64,000 nt of DNA from Jonesia quinghaiensis DSM 15701 (GCF_000423205.1 NZ_AUHN01000011.1:62001-126000), one strand, 5' to 3'; numbered from the stretch's first letter, positions 26,389 to 36,788 are shown. The notes: a model not told the origin generated them from the sequence alone. Numbers and translations are program-made.

Positions 26389-28713
26389 TCAGCCAAACAG
26401 TTGCGGCAGCGTCGCGGTGAATACAGTGCGTGCTTCAGCCACAGGAATCGTGAACAGACCCTCAACCTCAAGGGCCGCTTCACCATCAACCTCATGGCCA
26501 ACCACACCGATCTTCAGGTACGGCACACCACGTCCCACCAGCGAATCAACAAACCGCACCTCTTCATCACGCGGCACAGCAACAACCGCGCGAGCTGTGG
26601 ACTCAGAGAACAACACTGCAAACTCACTAATGCCATCGCGCTGCGCAACGGCCTTAATGTCGATGGTTGCCCCCACCCCATACCGCATGCTTGATTCCAG
26701 CAACGCCTGAATCAAACCACCATCAGACAGGTCATGCGCCGCAGAAACCAGCGAATCCCGTGCACCATTAACCAGCACAGCGCCCAGTGCGCGCTCTGCT
26801 GGCAGGTTCACAATAGGAGGAACCCCACCAAGGTGAGAGTGGATAACATCAGCCCACGCGGAACCGTCCAACTCATCACGGGTAGTGCCCAGCAAGTAAA
26901 TAGCGTCACCCTCGGTGCGCCACCCTGACGTCACCGCATGGCGAACATCGTCAATGACACCCAAAACGCCCACAACAGGGGTGGGGTGAATGGAGGAGTC
27001 AATTTTCCCAGGCTCACCCGTGCCGTTGTACAACGACACGTTTCCACCGGTCACAGGAACGCTGAGTTCCATGCAGGCATCTGCGAGACCTTCGATGGCC
27101 TCCACCAGTTGCCACATGGAATCGGGGTCTTCTGGTGAACCAAAGTTCAAGCAGTCCGTGACCGCCATAGGGCGGGCACCAGACGCGGCGACATTGCGGT
27201 ACGCCTCAGCCAAAGCCAGTTGCGCACCCGTGCGTGGGTCCAACTTCGCGTAGCGGCCATTAGCGTCAGTAGCGATAGAAACACCCAGGTTGGTGGACTC
27301 ATCCACCCGGATCACACCGGCATCGTCAGGTTGAGCCAGCGCAGTATTACCCTGAACAAACCGGTCATACTGGTTGGTGACCCACTCTTTAGAGCTGTGG
27401 TTCGGGGAACCAAGAATCCGCAACGCAGCCGCCCGGTACCCATCACCCGTGGCGGGGCGCGCCAAACCAGAAACCACCGTGGTGTCCCGGTTCAACGCAT
27501 CCTGCCAGGCAGGGCGCGCATACGGGCGGTGATACACAGGGCCCTCATGGGCGACAGTGCGCGGGTCAACATCAACAATGCGTTGCCCATGGTGATCAAT
27601 AGTCAAACGCCCCGAGTTGTTCACTTCACCAACAACAGAGGACTCTACGTCCCATTTGCTGGTGATCGCGAGGAACGCATCCAACTTGTCCGGGTGCACC
27701 ACAGCCATCATGCGCTCTTGAGATTCCGACATGAGGATCTCACCAGCATTCAGTGATGGGTCACGCAGCAGCACGTCATCCAACCACACGTGCATTCCGC
27801 CGTCACCGTTAGACGCTAGTTCTGAGGTGGCACACGAGATCCCGGCAGCGCCGAGGTCTTGAATACCCTCAACAACACCTGCGTGGAACAGTTCAAGGCA
27901 GCACTCAATGAGGACCTTCTCCATGAAGGGGTCACCCACCTGCACGGATGGGCGCTTCGTGGGGACACCATCTTCGAAGGTTTCCGAGGCGAGAATCGAC
28001 GCCCCACCAATTCCGTCACCACCAGTGCGCGCACCAAACAACACAACCTTGTTACCCACACCTGTGGCGTTGGCCAAGTGGATGTCCTCATGACGCAACA
28101 CACCCACTGCGAGCGCGTTGACGAGCGGGTTGCCTTGGTAGCAGGAGTCGAAGACGAGTTCTCCACCAATGTTGGGGAGTCCTAGGGAGTTTCCGTAGCC
28201 GCCAACACCGGCGACCACGCCGTGGACGACGCGGGCGGTGTCTGGGTGGTTGACGTCGCCGAAGCGCAGTTGGTCCATGACGGCGACGGGGCGCGCGCCC
28301 ATGGAGATGATGTCGCGGACGATTCCGCCTACCCCGGTTGCGGCGCCCTGGTAGGGCTCAACGAAGCTGGGGTGGTTGTGGGATTCGACTTTGAAGGTGA
28401 CGGCCCAGCCTTCGCCGATGTCGACCACACCTGCGTTTTCGCCGATGCCGACGAGGAGGTTTTTGGTCATCTCGGTGGTGGTTTTGTCCCCGAATTTGCG
28501 CAGGTGCACTTTGGAGGATTTGTAGGAGCAGTGCTCCGACCACATGACCGAGTACATGGCGAGCTCGGCTGCGGTGGGCCGGCGGTCAAGGATGTCACGG
28601 ATACGTTGGTATTCGTCGTCCTTGAGGCCAAGGGAAGCGTAGGGCTGTTCCTCGTCTGGGGTGCTCGCGGCGTGCTCGACGGTGTCTAGGGTGGGCTTGC
28701 TGGAGGCAGTCAT
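26389..28713 (-). CDS. purL: Phosphoribosylformylglycinamidine synthase subunit PurL
   Basis: The 774-residue protein is the small-type synthetase subunit that works with PurQ and PurS to make FGAM. Key segments are [12 protein letters not shown] near residue 55, [21 protein letters not shown] and the second-half GGNVSLYN. The length matches the 730-780 typical of multi-subunit PurL rather than the 1,300-residue fused form. ATG 28713 (MTASSKP) is preceded by GAGGGAACGA. purQ and purS are not in the window. It lies about 17 kb from purF-purM, so the purine set is dispersed. Confidence 0.96.
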   Translation of the reverse strand: MTASSKPTLDTVEHAASTPDEEQPYASLGLKDDEYQRIRDILDRRPTAAELAMYSVMWSEHCSYKSSKVHLRKFGDKTTTEMTKNLLVGIGENAGVVDIGEGWAVTFKVESHNHPSFVEPYQGAATGVGGIVRDIISMGARPVAVMDQLRFGDVNHPDTARVVHGVVAGVGGYGNSLGLPNIGGELVFDSCYQGNPLVNALAVGVLRHEDIHLANATGVGNKVVLFGARTGGDGIGGASILASETFEDGVPTKRPSVQVGDPFMEKVLIECCLELFHAGVVEGIQDLGAAGISCATSELASNGDGGMHVWLDDVLLRDPSLNAGEILMSESQERMMAVVHPDKLDAFLAITSKWDVESSVVGEVNNSGRLTIDHHGQRIVDVDPRTVAHEGPVYHRPYARPAWQDALNRDTTVVSGLARPATGDGYRAAALRILGSPNHSSKEWVTNQYDRFVQGNTALAQPDDAGVIRVDESTNLGVSIATDANGRYAKLDPRTGAQLALAEAYRNVAASGARPMAVTDCLNFGSPEDPDSMWQLVEAIEGLADACMELSVPVTGGNVSLYNGTGEPGKIDSSIHPTPVVGVLGVIDDVRHAVTSGWRTEGDAIYLLGTTRDELDGSAWADVIHSHLGGVPPIVNLPAERALGAVLVNGARDSLVSAAHDLSDGGLIQALLESSMRYGVGATIDIKAVAQRDGISEFAVLFSESTARAVVAVPRDEEVRFVDSLVGRGVPYLKIGVVGHEVDGEAALEVEGLFTIPVAEARTVFTATLPQLFG

Positions 28714-28859
28714 TCGTTCCCTCATGAGTGGTGTGCTCGGCGCGTTCAGCGCATCGGCAAGACCCTACGATTCTAGCCCGTCCCAGTGGTGGGGCTTGTT
28801 GGTGTCTCAACTCGCTGGGGCAAAGCGCTTAACGTGATGGGGTGTGTCATGGTGGTGGG

Positions 28860-29726
28860 ATGAAGGGGATGGCAGTTTTTGTTGTGGCGGCGGTGGCGCT
28901 GGTGTGTGGTCTTGGCGGGTGCACGCCCACAGGTGAGACACCGGGGCGGGATGGGGCGAGCATCGGGCCGCAGGAGAGTGCTGGGCCGACTCCGGGTGAC
29001 GGTGATGTTCATGGCGATGGGGCCAGCAGTGATGGCTTGAGTGGTGGTAGTTCAGGCGATGGTGACGCGCAGACGGTGTGGCCGGTTGCGTTGATTGCGG
29101 TGGACGGCGGAGCTACGGGCGAGGCTGCGGTGTCAGCGCCTGGTGCTGGAGCGGTTTCTGGCGATGTGCGCTCTGGTGCTGAGGTGGATTTTCCGGTGGG
29201 TGGCGAGACGCTGACTGTGGTGAGTGTTCCGTGGTCTTCTTCGGGAGGGGATCTCAGTGTTGATGTCCAGCTTGATGGGTCGCTTGCCGTGTTAGTTGGG
29301 GATGATTTTGCGGTGGGGGCTTCGCGGCCGGTGGCTGCTGATGGGGCTGCGTTGTCATGGTTGGCGGCTGTGGGTGATGACGGCGTGACGTTGAGCGTTG
29401 AAACGCCTGATGGAGCGGACCTCTCTGGCGGTGTGGGTGCGGTGGTGGGTGTTGGGGCGGTGGATTCTGTGTCGTGGTTTCAGCGCGAAGGTGGGGAGTC
29501 GTTGGCTGTGGTGCCTAGTGCGTGGGGGCGTGCGGGCGGGTTGACGGTCGCGGCTTATGGGTGGGGGGATGTGTTGGCTCAGGATGCTGGGGCAGATGTT
29601 CCGGGGATGGAGAAGCAGTTTGCGTGCCATGCGATGGGTGCGCCGGGTAAGGATTCGTGGAATTTAGAGCCGTGGCGGCCTGATGTGTCGCTTGCTGAGT
29701 TTGTTATTGCGCGGTGTAACCCGTGA
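28860..29726 (+). CDS. Putative lipoprotein, Gly/Asp/Ser-rich
   Basis: The 288-residue protein starts at ATG 28860 with GGTGGTGGG upstream. A lipobox ends LVCGLGGC, and an 80-residue flexible Gly/Asp/Ser-rich segment follows. The rest has beta-rich character with many Val and Gly. A C-terminal segment with two cysteines (QFACHA and ARCNP) may form a disulfide. No family is recognised. The DNA is very G- and T-rich on the coding strand. It is divergent from purL, sharing a 146-bp promoter region. Confidence 0.6.
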   Translation: MKGMAVFVVAAVALVCGLGGCTPTGETPGRDGASIGPQESAGPTPGDGDVHGDGASSDGLSGGSSGDGDAQTVWPVALIAVDGGATGEAAVSAPGAGAVSGDVRSGAEVDFPVGGETLTVVSVPWSSSGGDLSVDVQLDGSLAVLVGDDFAVGASRPVAADGAALSWLAAVGDDGVTLSVETPDGADLSGGVGAVVGVGAVDSVSWFQREGGESLAVVPSAWGRAGGLTVAAYGWGDVLAQDAGADVPGMEKQFACHAMGAPGKDSWNLEPWRPDVSLAEFVIARCNP

Positions 29727-29859
29727 CCTGCCTGGCGGAAGGTGACTAGTGGATATCCAGTCGCCGGTGAGGGGCGACAAACGCGCGGCGGGTGAAGTCG
29801 TCCCATCTTTGGTAACGATTTCGACACTTTCGACCGTGGAACGAGACAGCGGGTTGCGG

Positions 29860-29878
29860 TAAGGCAAGCCTCACCTAT
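29860..29878. promoter_or_regulatory. DtxR/IdeR-like iron box upstream of siderophore transporter
   Basis: The 19 bases TAAGGCAAGCCTCACCTAT agree with the DtxR/IdeR consensus (TTAGGTTAGGCTAACCTAA) at about 13 of 19 positions, including the AGG and ACCTA cores. It lies about 90 bp upstream of the first gene of an iron-siderophore operon, where iron-dependent repression is expected. The regulator gene itself is not in the window. Confidence 0.6.
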
Positions 29879-29966
29879 ACGGTTACAGTCACCTGGTCCA
29901 TTACGCAACAACATTGTTGTGTAAATGCGCCGCACATGACCGTCCACTGGCAAGGAAGTACACCCC

Positions 29967-30917
29967 GTGAAGACCTCTCTCCGCACCACCCTTGGAACAG
30001 GCGCAGTTGTCGCCGCGCTGCTCGCCACCGCAGCGTGCAGCTCCACCGCCTCAGGCGAAACTACTGTCGACCAAGCAGATGCCGCGACTGTGTCTATCAC
30101 CCACGCACAAGGCACCACTGACGTCCCCGTCAACCCTGAAAAGGTGTACACCTTCGACCTAGGTGTCCTTGACTCACTCACCTCTCTTGGCGTCGACGTC
30201 ACCGGTGTCCCTGAAGCGGTCTACCCTGCGTCACTGACCCAATACTCTGGTGAGGAATACACCAAAATCGGGTCCATGAAAGAACCAGACTTCGAAGCCA
30301 TTGCCGCCGGAGACCCAGACCTCATCATCATCTCCGCACGTGCCTCTGAAGCCTATGGAGAGCTCAGCGAAATCGCCCCCACCATTGACCTCACAGTCGA
30401 CGCCGCTGACCCACTGCCCTCCTTCAAAGAGCACACCGAAACACTCGGCAAAATCTTTGACAAAGAAGAAGAAGTAACCGCGAAACTCACCGGCATCGAC
30501 GAGCAAATCGCCGCCGTCGCCGCAGAAGCACCAAACGCTGGTAGCGCACTGATCCTCATGACCTCAGCCACCGAAGTCACCGCTTACGGTGCCGGCTCAC
30601 GCTTTGGACTCATCCACGACGTCCTCGGCTTCCCCACCGCTGCTGATGTGAAATCCGAAGGCCCACACGGTGAAGCCGTCTCCTTCGAGTTCATCAAAGA
30701 AGCCAACCCCGCAAACATCTTCGCGATCGACCGTGACGCCGCATTCGGAGAATCCACAGACGCCTCCGCAGCAGTCCTCGACAACGAACTCGTCGACTCA
30801 ACCGACGCAGCGAAGAACGACAAAATCATCAGCTTGGACGCAGGGTCCTGGTACCTCGTGGGCTACGGCCTGAACAACCTGCCCACCATGATTGACCAGG
30901 TCGCCTCAGCCCTGTAA
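29967..30917 (+). CDS. Iron-siderophore ABC transporter substrate-binding lipoprotein
   Basis: The 316-residue protein has a lipobox ending ATAAC (Cys24). The fold is that of FatB/YclQ/CeuE-type siderophore-binding proteins, with TFDLGVLDSLTSLGV, a central PDLIIIS strand and a long helical backbone. It captures a ferric siderophore (catecholate or petrobactin-like by family). The start is GTG 29967 with AAGGAAG upstream. Two permeases and an ATPase follow, and an iron box precedes it. No siderophore biosynthesis genes are nearby, so an imported siderophore may be used. Confidence 0.88.
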   Translation: MKTSLRTTLGTGAVVAALLATAACSSTASGETTVDQADAATVSITHAQGTTDVPVNPEKVYTFDLGVLDSLTSLGVDVTGVPEAVYPASLTQYSGEEYTKIGSMKEPDFEAIAAGDPDLIIISARASEAYGELSEIAPTIDLTVDAADPLPSFKEHTETLGKIFDKEEEVTAKLTGIDEQIAAVAAEAPNAGSALILMTSATEVTAYGAGSRFGLIHDVLGFPTAADVKSEGPHGEAVSFEFIKEANPANIFAIDRDAAFGESTDASAAVLDNELVDSTDAAKNDKIISLDAGSWYLVGYGLNNLPTMIDQVASAL

Positions 30918-30942
30918 TCCAGACAACACAAGGCAACACACC

Positions 30943-31986
30943 ATGGCCACTTCGCTCGTGACCACAACCGCTACGGCCGTGCCCGGTACACCAGTACCGA
31001 GCACGGCCGCTGGCCGTTCTCGCACCGCGCTACCCCTGACCCTTGGAATCATCGGTGTGCTCCTGCTCGCCGCAGCATCCATGTTCGTCGGAGTATCAGA
31101 CGTCACCTTGCCGAAACTCATCGCAGGCGACACCAACGCATGGGACATCCTGCTGATCTCCCGCGTTCCGCGCACCATCGCGGTCATCCTCGCAGGCATG
31201 GCCCTGGCTGTCGCCGGGCTCATCATGCAACAAATGGCCCGTAACAGGTTTGTTGAGCCCTCCATGGTCGGCACCGTGGAATCAGCCATGCTAGGCATCC
31301 TCGCGGTCACAATATTCCTGCCCGCAACTCCCGTGCTAGGAAAAATGGGGGTCGCCGCCGTTGCCGCACTTGTTGGCACCTGGATATTTTTGACCATCAT
31401 CTCGCGCCTTCCCACCCGCAACACGTTGCTTGTGCCACTCGTAGGCATCATGCTCGGCGGGGTCATCAGCGCCATCACCACATTCTTTGCTTACCGGTAC
31501 GACCTCCTTCAAACACTCAACACCTGGATGATCGGGGACTTCTCCGGAGTGCTCCGCGGGCGCTACGAACTGCTCTGGATCGTCGCGGCCCTCACCCTCA
31601 TTGGTTACCTCGCCGCAGACCGATTCACCGTCGCTGGCATGGGCGCAGACTTCACCACCAACCTGGGCCTGAACTACCGCACCATCATGCGCCTGGGCAT
31701 GAGCATCGTGGCGCTCATTACCGCAGTCGTTGTCGTTACAGTCGGGGCAATCCCCTTCCTCGGGTTGGTCGTACCCAACCTGGTATCACTGATCTTTGGT
31801 GACAACCTGCGTAAAGCAGTGCCCTGGACCGCAGTATTCGGGGCGGGGATTGTCCTGGTGTGCGACATTATTAGCCGCACCATCCGCTACCCCTACGAGG
31901 TTCCCGTCTCCATGGTGATGGGCGTCATCGGGGCATCATTCTTCCTCGTCATGCTCATCCGGCAACGCGCCAAAAACCGGTTGTAA
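30943..31986 (+). CDS. Iron-siderophore ABC transporter permease 1 (FecCD family)
   Basis: The 347-residue protein from ATG 30943 (MATSLV), with AAGGCAAC upstream, has about nine to ten hydrophobic segments. FecCD signatures include SRVPRTIAVILAGMALAVAG and GAIPFLGLVVPNL. It begins 25 bp after the binding-protein gene. It should pair with the second permease, as FatD and FatC do, to form the channel. Confidence 0.9.
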   Translation: MATSLVTTTATAVPGTPVPSTAAGRSRTALPLTLGIIGVLLLAAASMFVGVSDVTLPKLIAGDTNAWDILLISRVPRTIAVILAGMALAVAGLIMQQMARNRFVEPSMVGTVESAMLGILAVTIFLPATPVLGKMGVAAVAALVGTWIFLTIISRLPTRNTLLVPLVGIMLGGVISAITTFFAYRYDLLQTLNTWMIGDFSGVLRGRYELLWIVAALTLIGYLAADRFTVAGMGADFTTNLGLNYRTIMRLGMSIVALITAVVVVTVGAIPFLGLVVPNLVSLIFGDNLRKAVPWTAVFGAGIVLVCDIISRTIRYPYEVPVSMVMGVIGASFFLVMLIRQRAKNRL

Positions 31987-32103
31987 CTACACCAGCCAGG
32001 CCGCGCATCGTCCGCTACACGCACGCCGCAGCACACCTCGCACCCACGCCCTGCACGCAACACCGCACATAAGCTTCCGCCCCACTCACCACAGGACCCG
32101 CCG

Positions 32104-33108
32104 ATGCCCAACCCAGCACGCGCCCTCGACTCACCCACCAGCATCATCAGCCGCCGCGGGCTTTCACCAGTCGCCGTGACTGCGATACTTGGGGTCCTCG
32201 CCGTCACCGCAGTCACCGTTTTCCTCACTCTGGGCTTAGAGGGAAACATCAGCTACATCCTGCCGCGACGCATCACCCGAGTCAGCGCCATGGTGCTCGT
32301 CGCCATCGCAGTCGCGGTATCCACCATCCTGTTCCAAACAGTAACCGCCAACCGGATCCTTACCCCCTCCATCATGGGATTCGACGCGCTCTACATCCTG
32401 CTGCAAACCGTTGTGGTGTTCCTCTTCGGGGCATCAACCTGGCTCACCACTGACCCATCCCTGCGGTTTGTGCTCGAAATTGTGCTCATGGTGACCTTCT
32501 CCGTCGCGCTCTACCGGTGGATGTTCACCGGCGCCACCGCGTCCCTGCACCTCATGCTGCTTGTCGGTATCGTGCTCGGCACGCTCTTCCGCGGGTTCGC
32601 GTCCCTGCTGCAACGACTCATGGACCCCAGCGAATACATCGTGCTGCAAGACCTCTTCTTCGCATCATTCAACCTCGTTGACCCGATGCTCGTATGGATT
32701 TCCGCCGGAATCGTAGCGCTGTGCTGCGCAATAGCGTGGCGCATGCGCCACACCCTCGATGTCATGGCACTAGGCCGCTCCCACGCCATCAACCTCGGCA
32801 TAAACCACCACCGTGTTGTGATGGGGGTGCTGGTCCTGTGCTCACTGCTCGTGTCAGTGTCCACCGCGCTCGTTGGACCAGTGACGTTCTTCGGGTTGCT
32901 CGTCGCATCCCTCGCCTACCAAATGTGCCGCACATTCAGCCACACCTGGCTCCTGATCATCACGTCCCTACTCGGTGTCATCACACTGGTTGGTGGGCAA
33001 CTCGTGCTAGAACACGTCTTCGGGTTCAGCACCGCACTATCCATTGTTATCGAATTTGTGGGCGGGATCTTGTTCCTGACCTTGCTGTTGAAAGGCTCCC
33101 TGAGATGA
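32104..33108 (+). CDS. Iron-siderophore ABC transporter permease 2 (FecCD family)
   Basis: The 334-residue protein has about nine hydrophobic segments. The IR/IS-RV segment near the start (LPRRITRVSAMVLVAIAVAV) and VGPVTFFGLLVASL near the end are FecCD-like. It is separated from permease 1 by 117 bp of C-rich spacer without a hairpin, so the operon probably continues. Its stop overlaps the ATPase start by four bases. Confidence 0.88.
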   Translation: MPNPARALDSPTSIISRRGLSPVAVTAILGVLAVTAVTVFLTLGLEGNISYILPRRITRVSAMVLVAIAVAVSTILFQTVTANRILTPSIMGFDALYILLQTVVVFLFGASTWLTTDPSLRFVLEIVLMVTFSVALYRWMFTGATASLHLMLLVGIVLGTLFRGFASLLQRLMDPSEYIVLQDLFFASFNLVDPMLVWISAGIVALCCAIAWRMRHTLDVMALGRSHAINLGINHHRVVMGVLVLCSLLVSVSTALVGPVTFFGLLVASLAYQMCRTFSHTWLLIITSLLGVITLVGGQLVLEHVFGFSTALSIVIEFVGGILFLTLLLKGSLR

Positions 33109-33863
33109 TCCGCGTTGACCAAGCCCGCAAAAGTTTCGGCACCCTCGTTGCTGTCAACGACGTCACCGTTGACATCCCCGCAGGTGGAGTGACCTCCATC
33201 ATTGGCCCCAACGGCAGCGGCAAAACCACCCTACTCTCCCTCATCTCACGCCTCGCCCCCATGGATTCCGGAACCATCAGTGTCAGCGGTTTAGATGTCA
33301 CCGCCACCGCAAGCCGTGACCTAGCGAAAAAAATGGCGATCCTCCGGCAAGAAAACCACCTCACGATGCGCCTCTCCGTCCGCGACCTTGTCGGTTTTGG
33401 GCGGTTCCCCCACTCTCAAGGGCGCCTCACAAGCGTTGACCGGGAACACATCGACCGGGCGTTAGAGCAGCTTGACTTAACCCCAATGGCGGAGAAATTC
33501 GTTGACGAACTCTCCGGGGGGCAACGGCAACGCGCCTTCATCGCCATGGTGCTCGCACAAGACACCGACTACCTTCTGCTCGACGAACCACTCAACAACC
33601 TCGACATGAAACACTCCGTCGAAACCATGAAACTGATCCGCCGCATGGCAGACGAATTCGGGAAAACCGTGGTGGTCGTTGTGCACGACATCAACTTCGC
33701 GTCCTGCTACTCCGACCGCATCCTGGCGATGCGTGACGGTGAACTCATGTGCCAAGGAACCCCAGCGGACATCATGACACCTGACGTTTTACGGACCATC
33801 TACGACATTGACATCCGCATTGAGACAATCGGTGACCAGCGCATCGGGGTGTATTTCACCTAA
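33105..33863 (+). CDS. Iron-siderophore ABC transporter ATP-binding protein
   Basis: The 252-residue ATPase has Walker A GPNGSGKTT (34-42), Q-loop Gln82, signature LSGGQ (136-140) and Walker B YLLLDEP (156-162). A switch His lies in VVVHDIN. The length is usual for FepC/FatE-type subunits. ATG 33105 overlaps the stop of permease 2. It completes a standard SBP-permease-permease-ATPase importer. Confidence 0.92.
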   Translation: MIRVDQARKSFGTLVAVNDVTVDIPAGGVTSIIGPNGSGKTTLLSLISRLAPMDSGTISVSGLDVTATASRDLAKKMAILRQENHLTMRLSVRDLVGFGRFPHSQGRLTSVDREHIDRALEQLDLTPMAEKFVDELSGGQRQRAFIAMVLAQDTDYLLLDEPLNNLDMKHSVETMKLIRRMADEFGKTVVVVVHDINFASCYSDRILAMRDGELMCQGTPADIMTPDVLRTIYDIDIRIETIGDQRIGVYFT

Positions 33864-33932
33864 GCACGATGCGCTGCTGGGGCATGCCGGTAGACGCAAC
33901 CAGCATCCGACAAACCTGCCAACACCAGAACG

Positions 33933-35000
33933 TCACCGCACGGCGCGAGCCACCCGGGAGTCATCACGGATTTGGCCAACGAGCTCCTCCAGCACGTCCT
34001 CCAACGTTGCCACGCCCAGCAACTCACCCTGCGCATCGTTCACCAAGGCAAGGTGAGCACCGGCACGCTGCATGGTGGACAGCACCTTTTGCAACGAGTC
34101 GCTGCTTGACACCAGTGGCATTGTGCGGATCACGTCACGAGAAACAGGTTGGTCCCGTTGACCATCAGGGATGACAAGGAAGTCTTTGACGTGAACGTAC
34201 CCAACAGGCCGCCCCGTGTCACCATCAATATCAACCGGCCCAAGGACGGGGAATCGCGAGAACCCGGCCAGGGCGACTTCCTCCGCTTGAGCGGCTGTGA
34301 AACTGTATGGCAGGCAACGCATAGTGGGCATCGGCAAAACAATATTTTCCACCGAACGTGACTGGAAAGTCAGGGCGTTGAGGAGAAGTTGTTCGTCCTC
34401 TGCGGTGATGAGGCCGCCGTCGCGAGATTCTTCAACGAGCCCAGAAACTTCATCACGGGTAAACACTGAGGTGACTTCGTCTTTGGGTTCAACTTTCATC
34501 AAACGCAGCACACCATTTCCGATGCCGTTGAACATTTTTAGCACCGGCGAAAATACCGTGTACACCACCACAAGCACTGGACCTAGGAGGAACGCCATGC
34601 GTTCCGGCCCTGCGAGCGCAATGTTTTTGGGGACCATTTCACCAAATACCACGTGGAGGTAGGTGATGAGTGATAGTGCGATGGCGAATGCGATGGGGTG
34701 GACGAGGACGTCTGGTACCCCGGCTGCGTGGAACGGTTCTTCCAGGAGGTGGGCGATTGCGGGTTCGGCGACGTATCCCAATGCGAGGGAGCACACGGTG
34801 ATGCCTAGTTGTGCGGTGGCCATCATGAGGGAGACGTGTTCGATGCCCCACAGTGTCATGCGGGCGGCGCGCCCGCCCTGTTGGGCGCGTGGTTCGATGA
34901 TGCTGCGGCGTGCGGAGATGAGCGCAAACTCTGCGCCAACGAAGAATGCGTTAGCGGCGAGTAGCGCGATGGTGATCAGGATTCCGGTGAGGGGGCTCAT
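33933..35000 (-). CDS. CNNM/HlyC family membrane protein with CBS pair (short form)
   Basis: The 355-residue protein has an N-terminal DUF21 (CNNM) membrane domain with about four helices in residues 1-150. It includes FVGAEFALISARR and VFGEMVPKN, and a CBS-domain pair follows. It stops soon after the CBS pair and lacks the C-terminal CorC/HlyC domain found in its neighbour. Members are linked to Mg2+ or Co2+ export or sensing. The older label 'hemolysin' is misleading. Its ATG overlaps the stop of the longer paralogue by four bases, so the two may act as a heteromer. Confidence 0.85.
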   Translation of the reverse strand: MSPLTGILITIALLAANAFFVGAEFALISARRSIIEPRAQQGGRAARMTLWGIEHVSLMMATAQLGITVCSLALGYVAEPAIAHLLEEPFHAAGVPDVLVHPIAFAIALSLITYLHVVFGEMVPKNIALAGPERMAFLLGPVLVVVYTVFSPVLKMFNGIGNGVLRLMKVEPKDEVTSVFTRDEVSGLVEESRDGGLITAEDEQLLLNALTFQSRSVENIVLPMPTMRCLPYSFTAAQAEEVALAGFSRFPVLGPVDIDGDTGRPVGYVHVKDFLVIPDGQRDQPVSRDVIRTMPLVSSSDSLQKVLSTMQRAGAHLALVNDAQGELLGVATLEDVLEELVGQIRDDSRVARAVR

Positions 35001-36481
35001 GCTCGGCTCTCCTGAGTGCTGGTGCGGGTGGTTCGGGTTCCGGTTGGGCTTGATGCGCTGGTTGCGCTTGCTGGGCTAGCTCCGGATGTTGCGCTGTGCC
35101 CGTGGTGTTCGTTGTGGTGTTTGTGCATTCCGTGCGTGGTGATAAGGATGCGGTCTACCCGGTGTCCGTCAACTTCTGTGACCATGAGGCGGGCGCGTGG
35201 CCCGTTTTTGATGGCGTTTGCGTTGTCGGTGTCGTCGTCTTCGAGCACGGTTCCGTCTGCGCTGATGAGCAGGACGTCGCCGACGCTTGCGATGCGTCCG
35301 AGGTTGAGGTTCATGAGCCCGGCGAGGGTTTCGTAGTCTTCGTGTTCGGGGATCGGGAACCCGATGGCGTTGATGACTTCGTCGGGGCGCATGGAGGCGT
35401 CGATGTTCCATGAGTGGTCGGAGATCACTTCGATGGACCCGTCTTGTGGGTCGTGTTCGTCGCGTACTTCACCGACGAGTTCTTCAACGAGGTCTTCGAG
35501 GGTAATGAGGCCTGCGATGTCTCCGGTTTCGGAGATGAGCATCGCCATTTGGAGGTGCCCGGATCGCAGGGTGTCCATCAGGTCATCGAGTTCGAGGGTG
35601 TCGGGTACGAGTGTTGCTTCACCCATCACGGTGTGAGCTTGTGTGGTGGTTCGTTGCCCATGGGGGACAGATAGTGCACCGCGGACGTGCACGATTCCGG
35701 CGACATGGTCGCTACCTGGTTCCATGACGGGGAACCGGGAGTATCCGGTTTGTTGTGCGGTGATAAGTACGTGTTGAGCGCTGTCTTGTGGGGCGATGGT
35801 GATCATGCGGGATCGCGGTGTCATGGCATCGTGCGCCCGGCGTTCACCGAAGGCAAAGGAGCGTTCCACGAGTTGCGCTGTTTCGATGGGCAGTGCGCCT
35901 TGGTCAGCGGAGTGGCGGACAAGGTATGCGAGTTCCTCGGCTGACCGTGCTGAGGCAAGTTCTTCTTGGGGTTCGATGCCCATGGTGCCGATGACTTTGT
36001 TGGCGGTGCCGTTGAAGAACCGGATGAGAGGTTTTGTTGCGGTAACGAATCCGCGTTGGAATCCGGCAACTGCACGGGCTGTTTCCCAGGGTTTAGCGAT
36101 GGCTAGGTTTTTTGGGACTAGTTCACCGAAAATCATGGTGGCGCCGGTTGCTAGAACGAGGGCGATGACCACGGACACTGATCGTGATTGTCCGTCGCTG
36201 AGTCCCCAACCTGCGAGTGTGGGTTGAACGAGTTGCGCGATGGCGGGCTCTGCGACGAAACCGATACCCAAGTTCGTCACCGTGATTCCCAGTTGTGCGC
36301 CAGAAAGTTGAGTGGACAGGGTTGTTATCGACTGAAGAACACCTGCTGCTTTGCGGTCGCCAGCTTCGGCGTGCGCTTTGACGGTGTTTTTGTTGACGGT
36401 GATGAGTGAGAATTCGGCGGCAACGAACATGCCACATCCAGCGATAAGAACGATCGCTGCGATGATCGAGATCACTTCCAC
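34997..36481 (-). CDS. CNNM/HlyC family membrane protein with CBS pair and CorC-type domain
   Basis: The 494-residue protein has a DUF21 domain (about 1-190, with FVAAEFSLITVNK and IFGELVPKN), a CBS pair (about 205-335) and a CorC/HlyC-associated domain (about 350-435). The tail is a Ser/Thr/Ala-rich stretch preceded by several His (HGMHKHHNEHHGH). GTG 36481 follows GGGGAGGTGG. It likely influences divalent cation transport, with the CBS domains binding adenine nucleotides. The His cluster may bind metal. It is paired with the short paralogue downstream. Confidence 0.87.
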   Translation of the reverse strand: MEVISIIAAIVLIAGCGMFVAAEFSLITVNKNTVKAHAEAGDRKAAGVLQSITTLSTQLSGAQLGITVTNLGIGFVAEPAIAQLVQPTLAGWGLSDGQSRSVSVVIALVLATGATMIFGELVPKNLAIAKPWETARAVAGFQRGFVTATKPLIRFFNGTANKVIGTMGIEPQEELASARSAEELAYLVRHSADQGALPIETAQLVERSFAFGERRAHDAMTPRSRMITIAPQDSAQHVLITAQQTGYSRFPVMEPGSDHVAGIVHVRGALSVPHGQRTTTQAHTVMGEATLVPDTLELDDLMDTLRSGHLQMAMLISETGDIAGLITLEDLVEELVGEVRDEHDPQDGSIEVISDHSWNIDASMRPDEVINAIGFPIPEHEDYETLAGLMNLNLGRIASVGDVLLISADGTVLEDDDTDNANAIKNGPRARLMVTEVDGHRVDRILITTHGMHKHHNEHHGHSATSGASPASATSASSPTGTRTTRTSTQESRA

Positions 36482-36788
36482 TGGTCCACCTCCCCGATGC
36501 GTTCAGATGGGGGGAGGTGGCTGGGACTATGACCAGGGTTGTCCACGATGGCCTTTCTCTTGTGGCGTGTTTGAGGGGCGCTCGTGCGCCAATACATCTA
36601 ACTGTAAAGGGCAGTGTGCTGTTCCCGGTAGATGTACTGAGTTTTTCGCAGTGCGCTTCACACCTAGATGGGGACCATGCCCCGTGTGAGACATCTTCCT
36701 GTGGATAACCCACTTGTGGAACGTTCCACCCCTTGTGTTGCTTGGTAGCGTCTCAGGGCTACACGGCTTTTAACTTACCGAGGGAACG
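36482..36788. other. 307-bp divergent intergenic region before lipoprotein array
   Basis: It separates the CNNM pair from the four-lipoprotein array and must hold promoters in both directions. A perfect 12-bp palindrome at 36717-36728 is the clearest site. No small gene with a good ribosome-binding site was found. Confidence 0.4.
36717..36728. promoter_or_regulatory. 12-bp perfect palindrome, possible operator of lipoprotein array
   Basis: TGGAACGTTCCA lies 60 bp upstream of the first lipoprotein ATG, close to where a promoter should be. A TTGCTT hexamer with TACACG 16 bases later lies just downstream (around 36738-36765). The regulator is unknown, so this is a candidate site only. Confidence 0.35.

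Noticed and set aside
28222-28689. 155-codon frame opposite the purL start
   Set aside because: It is antisense to the conserved N-terminal part of purL, which fully explains the open frame.
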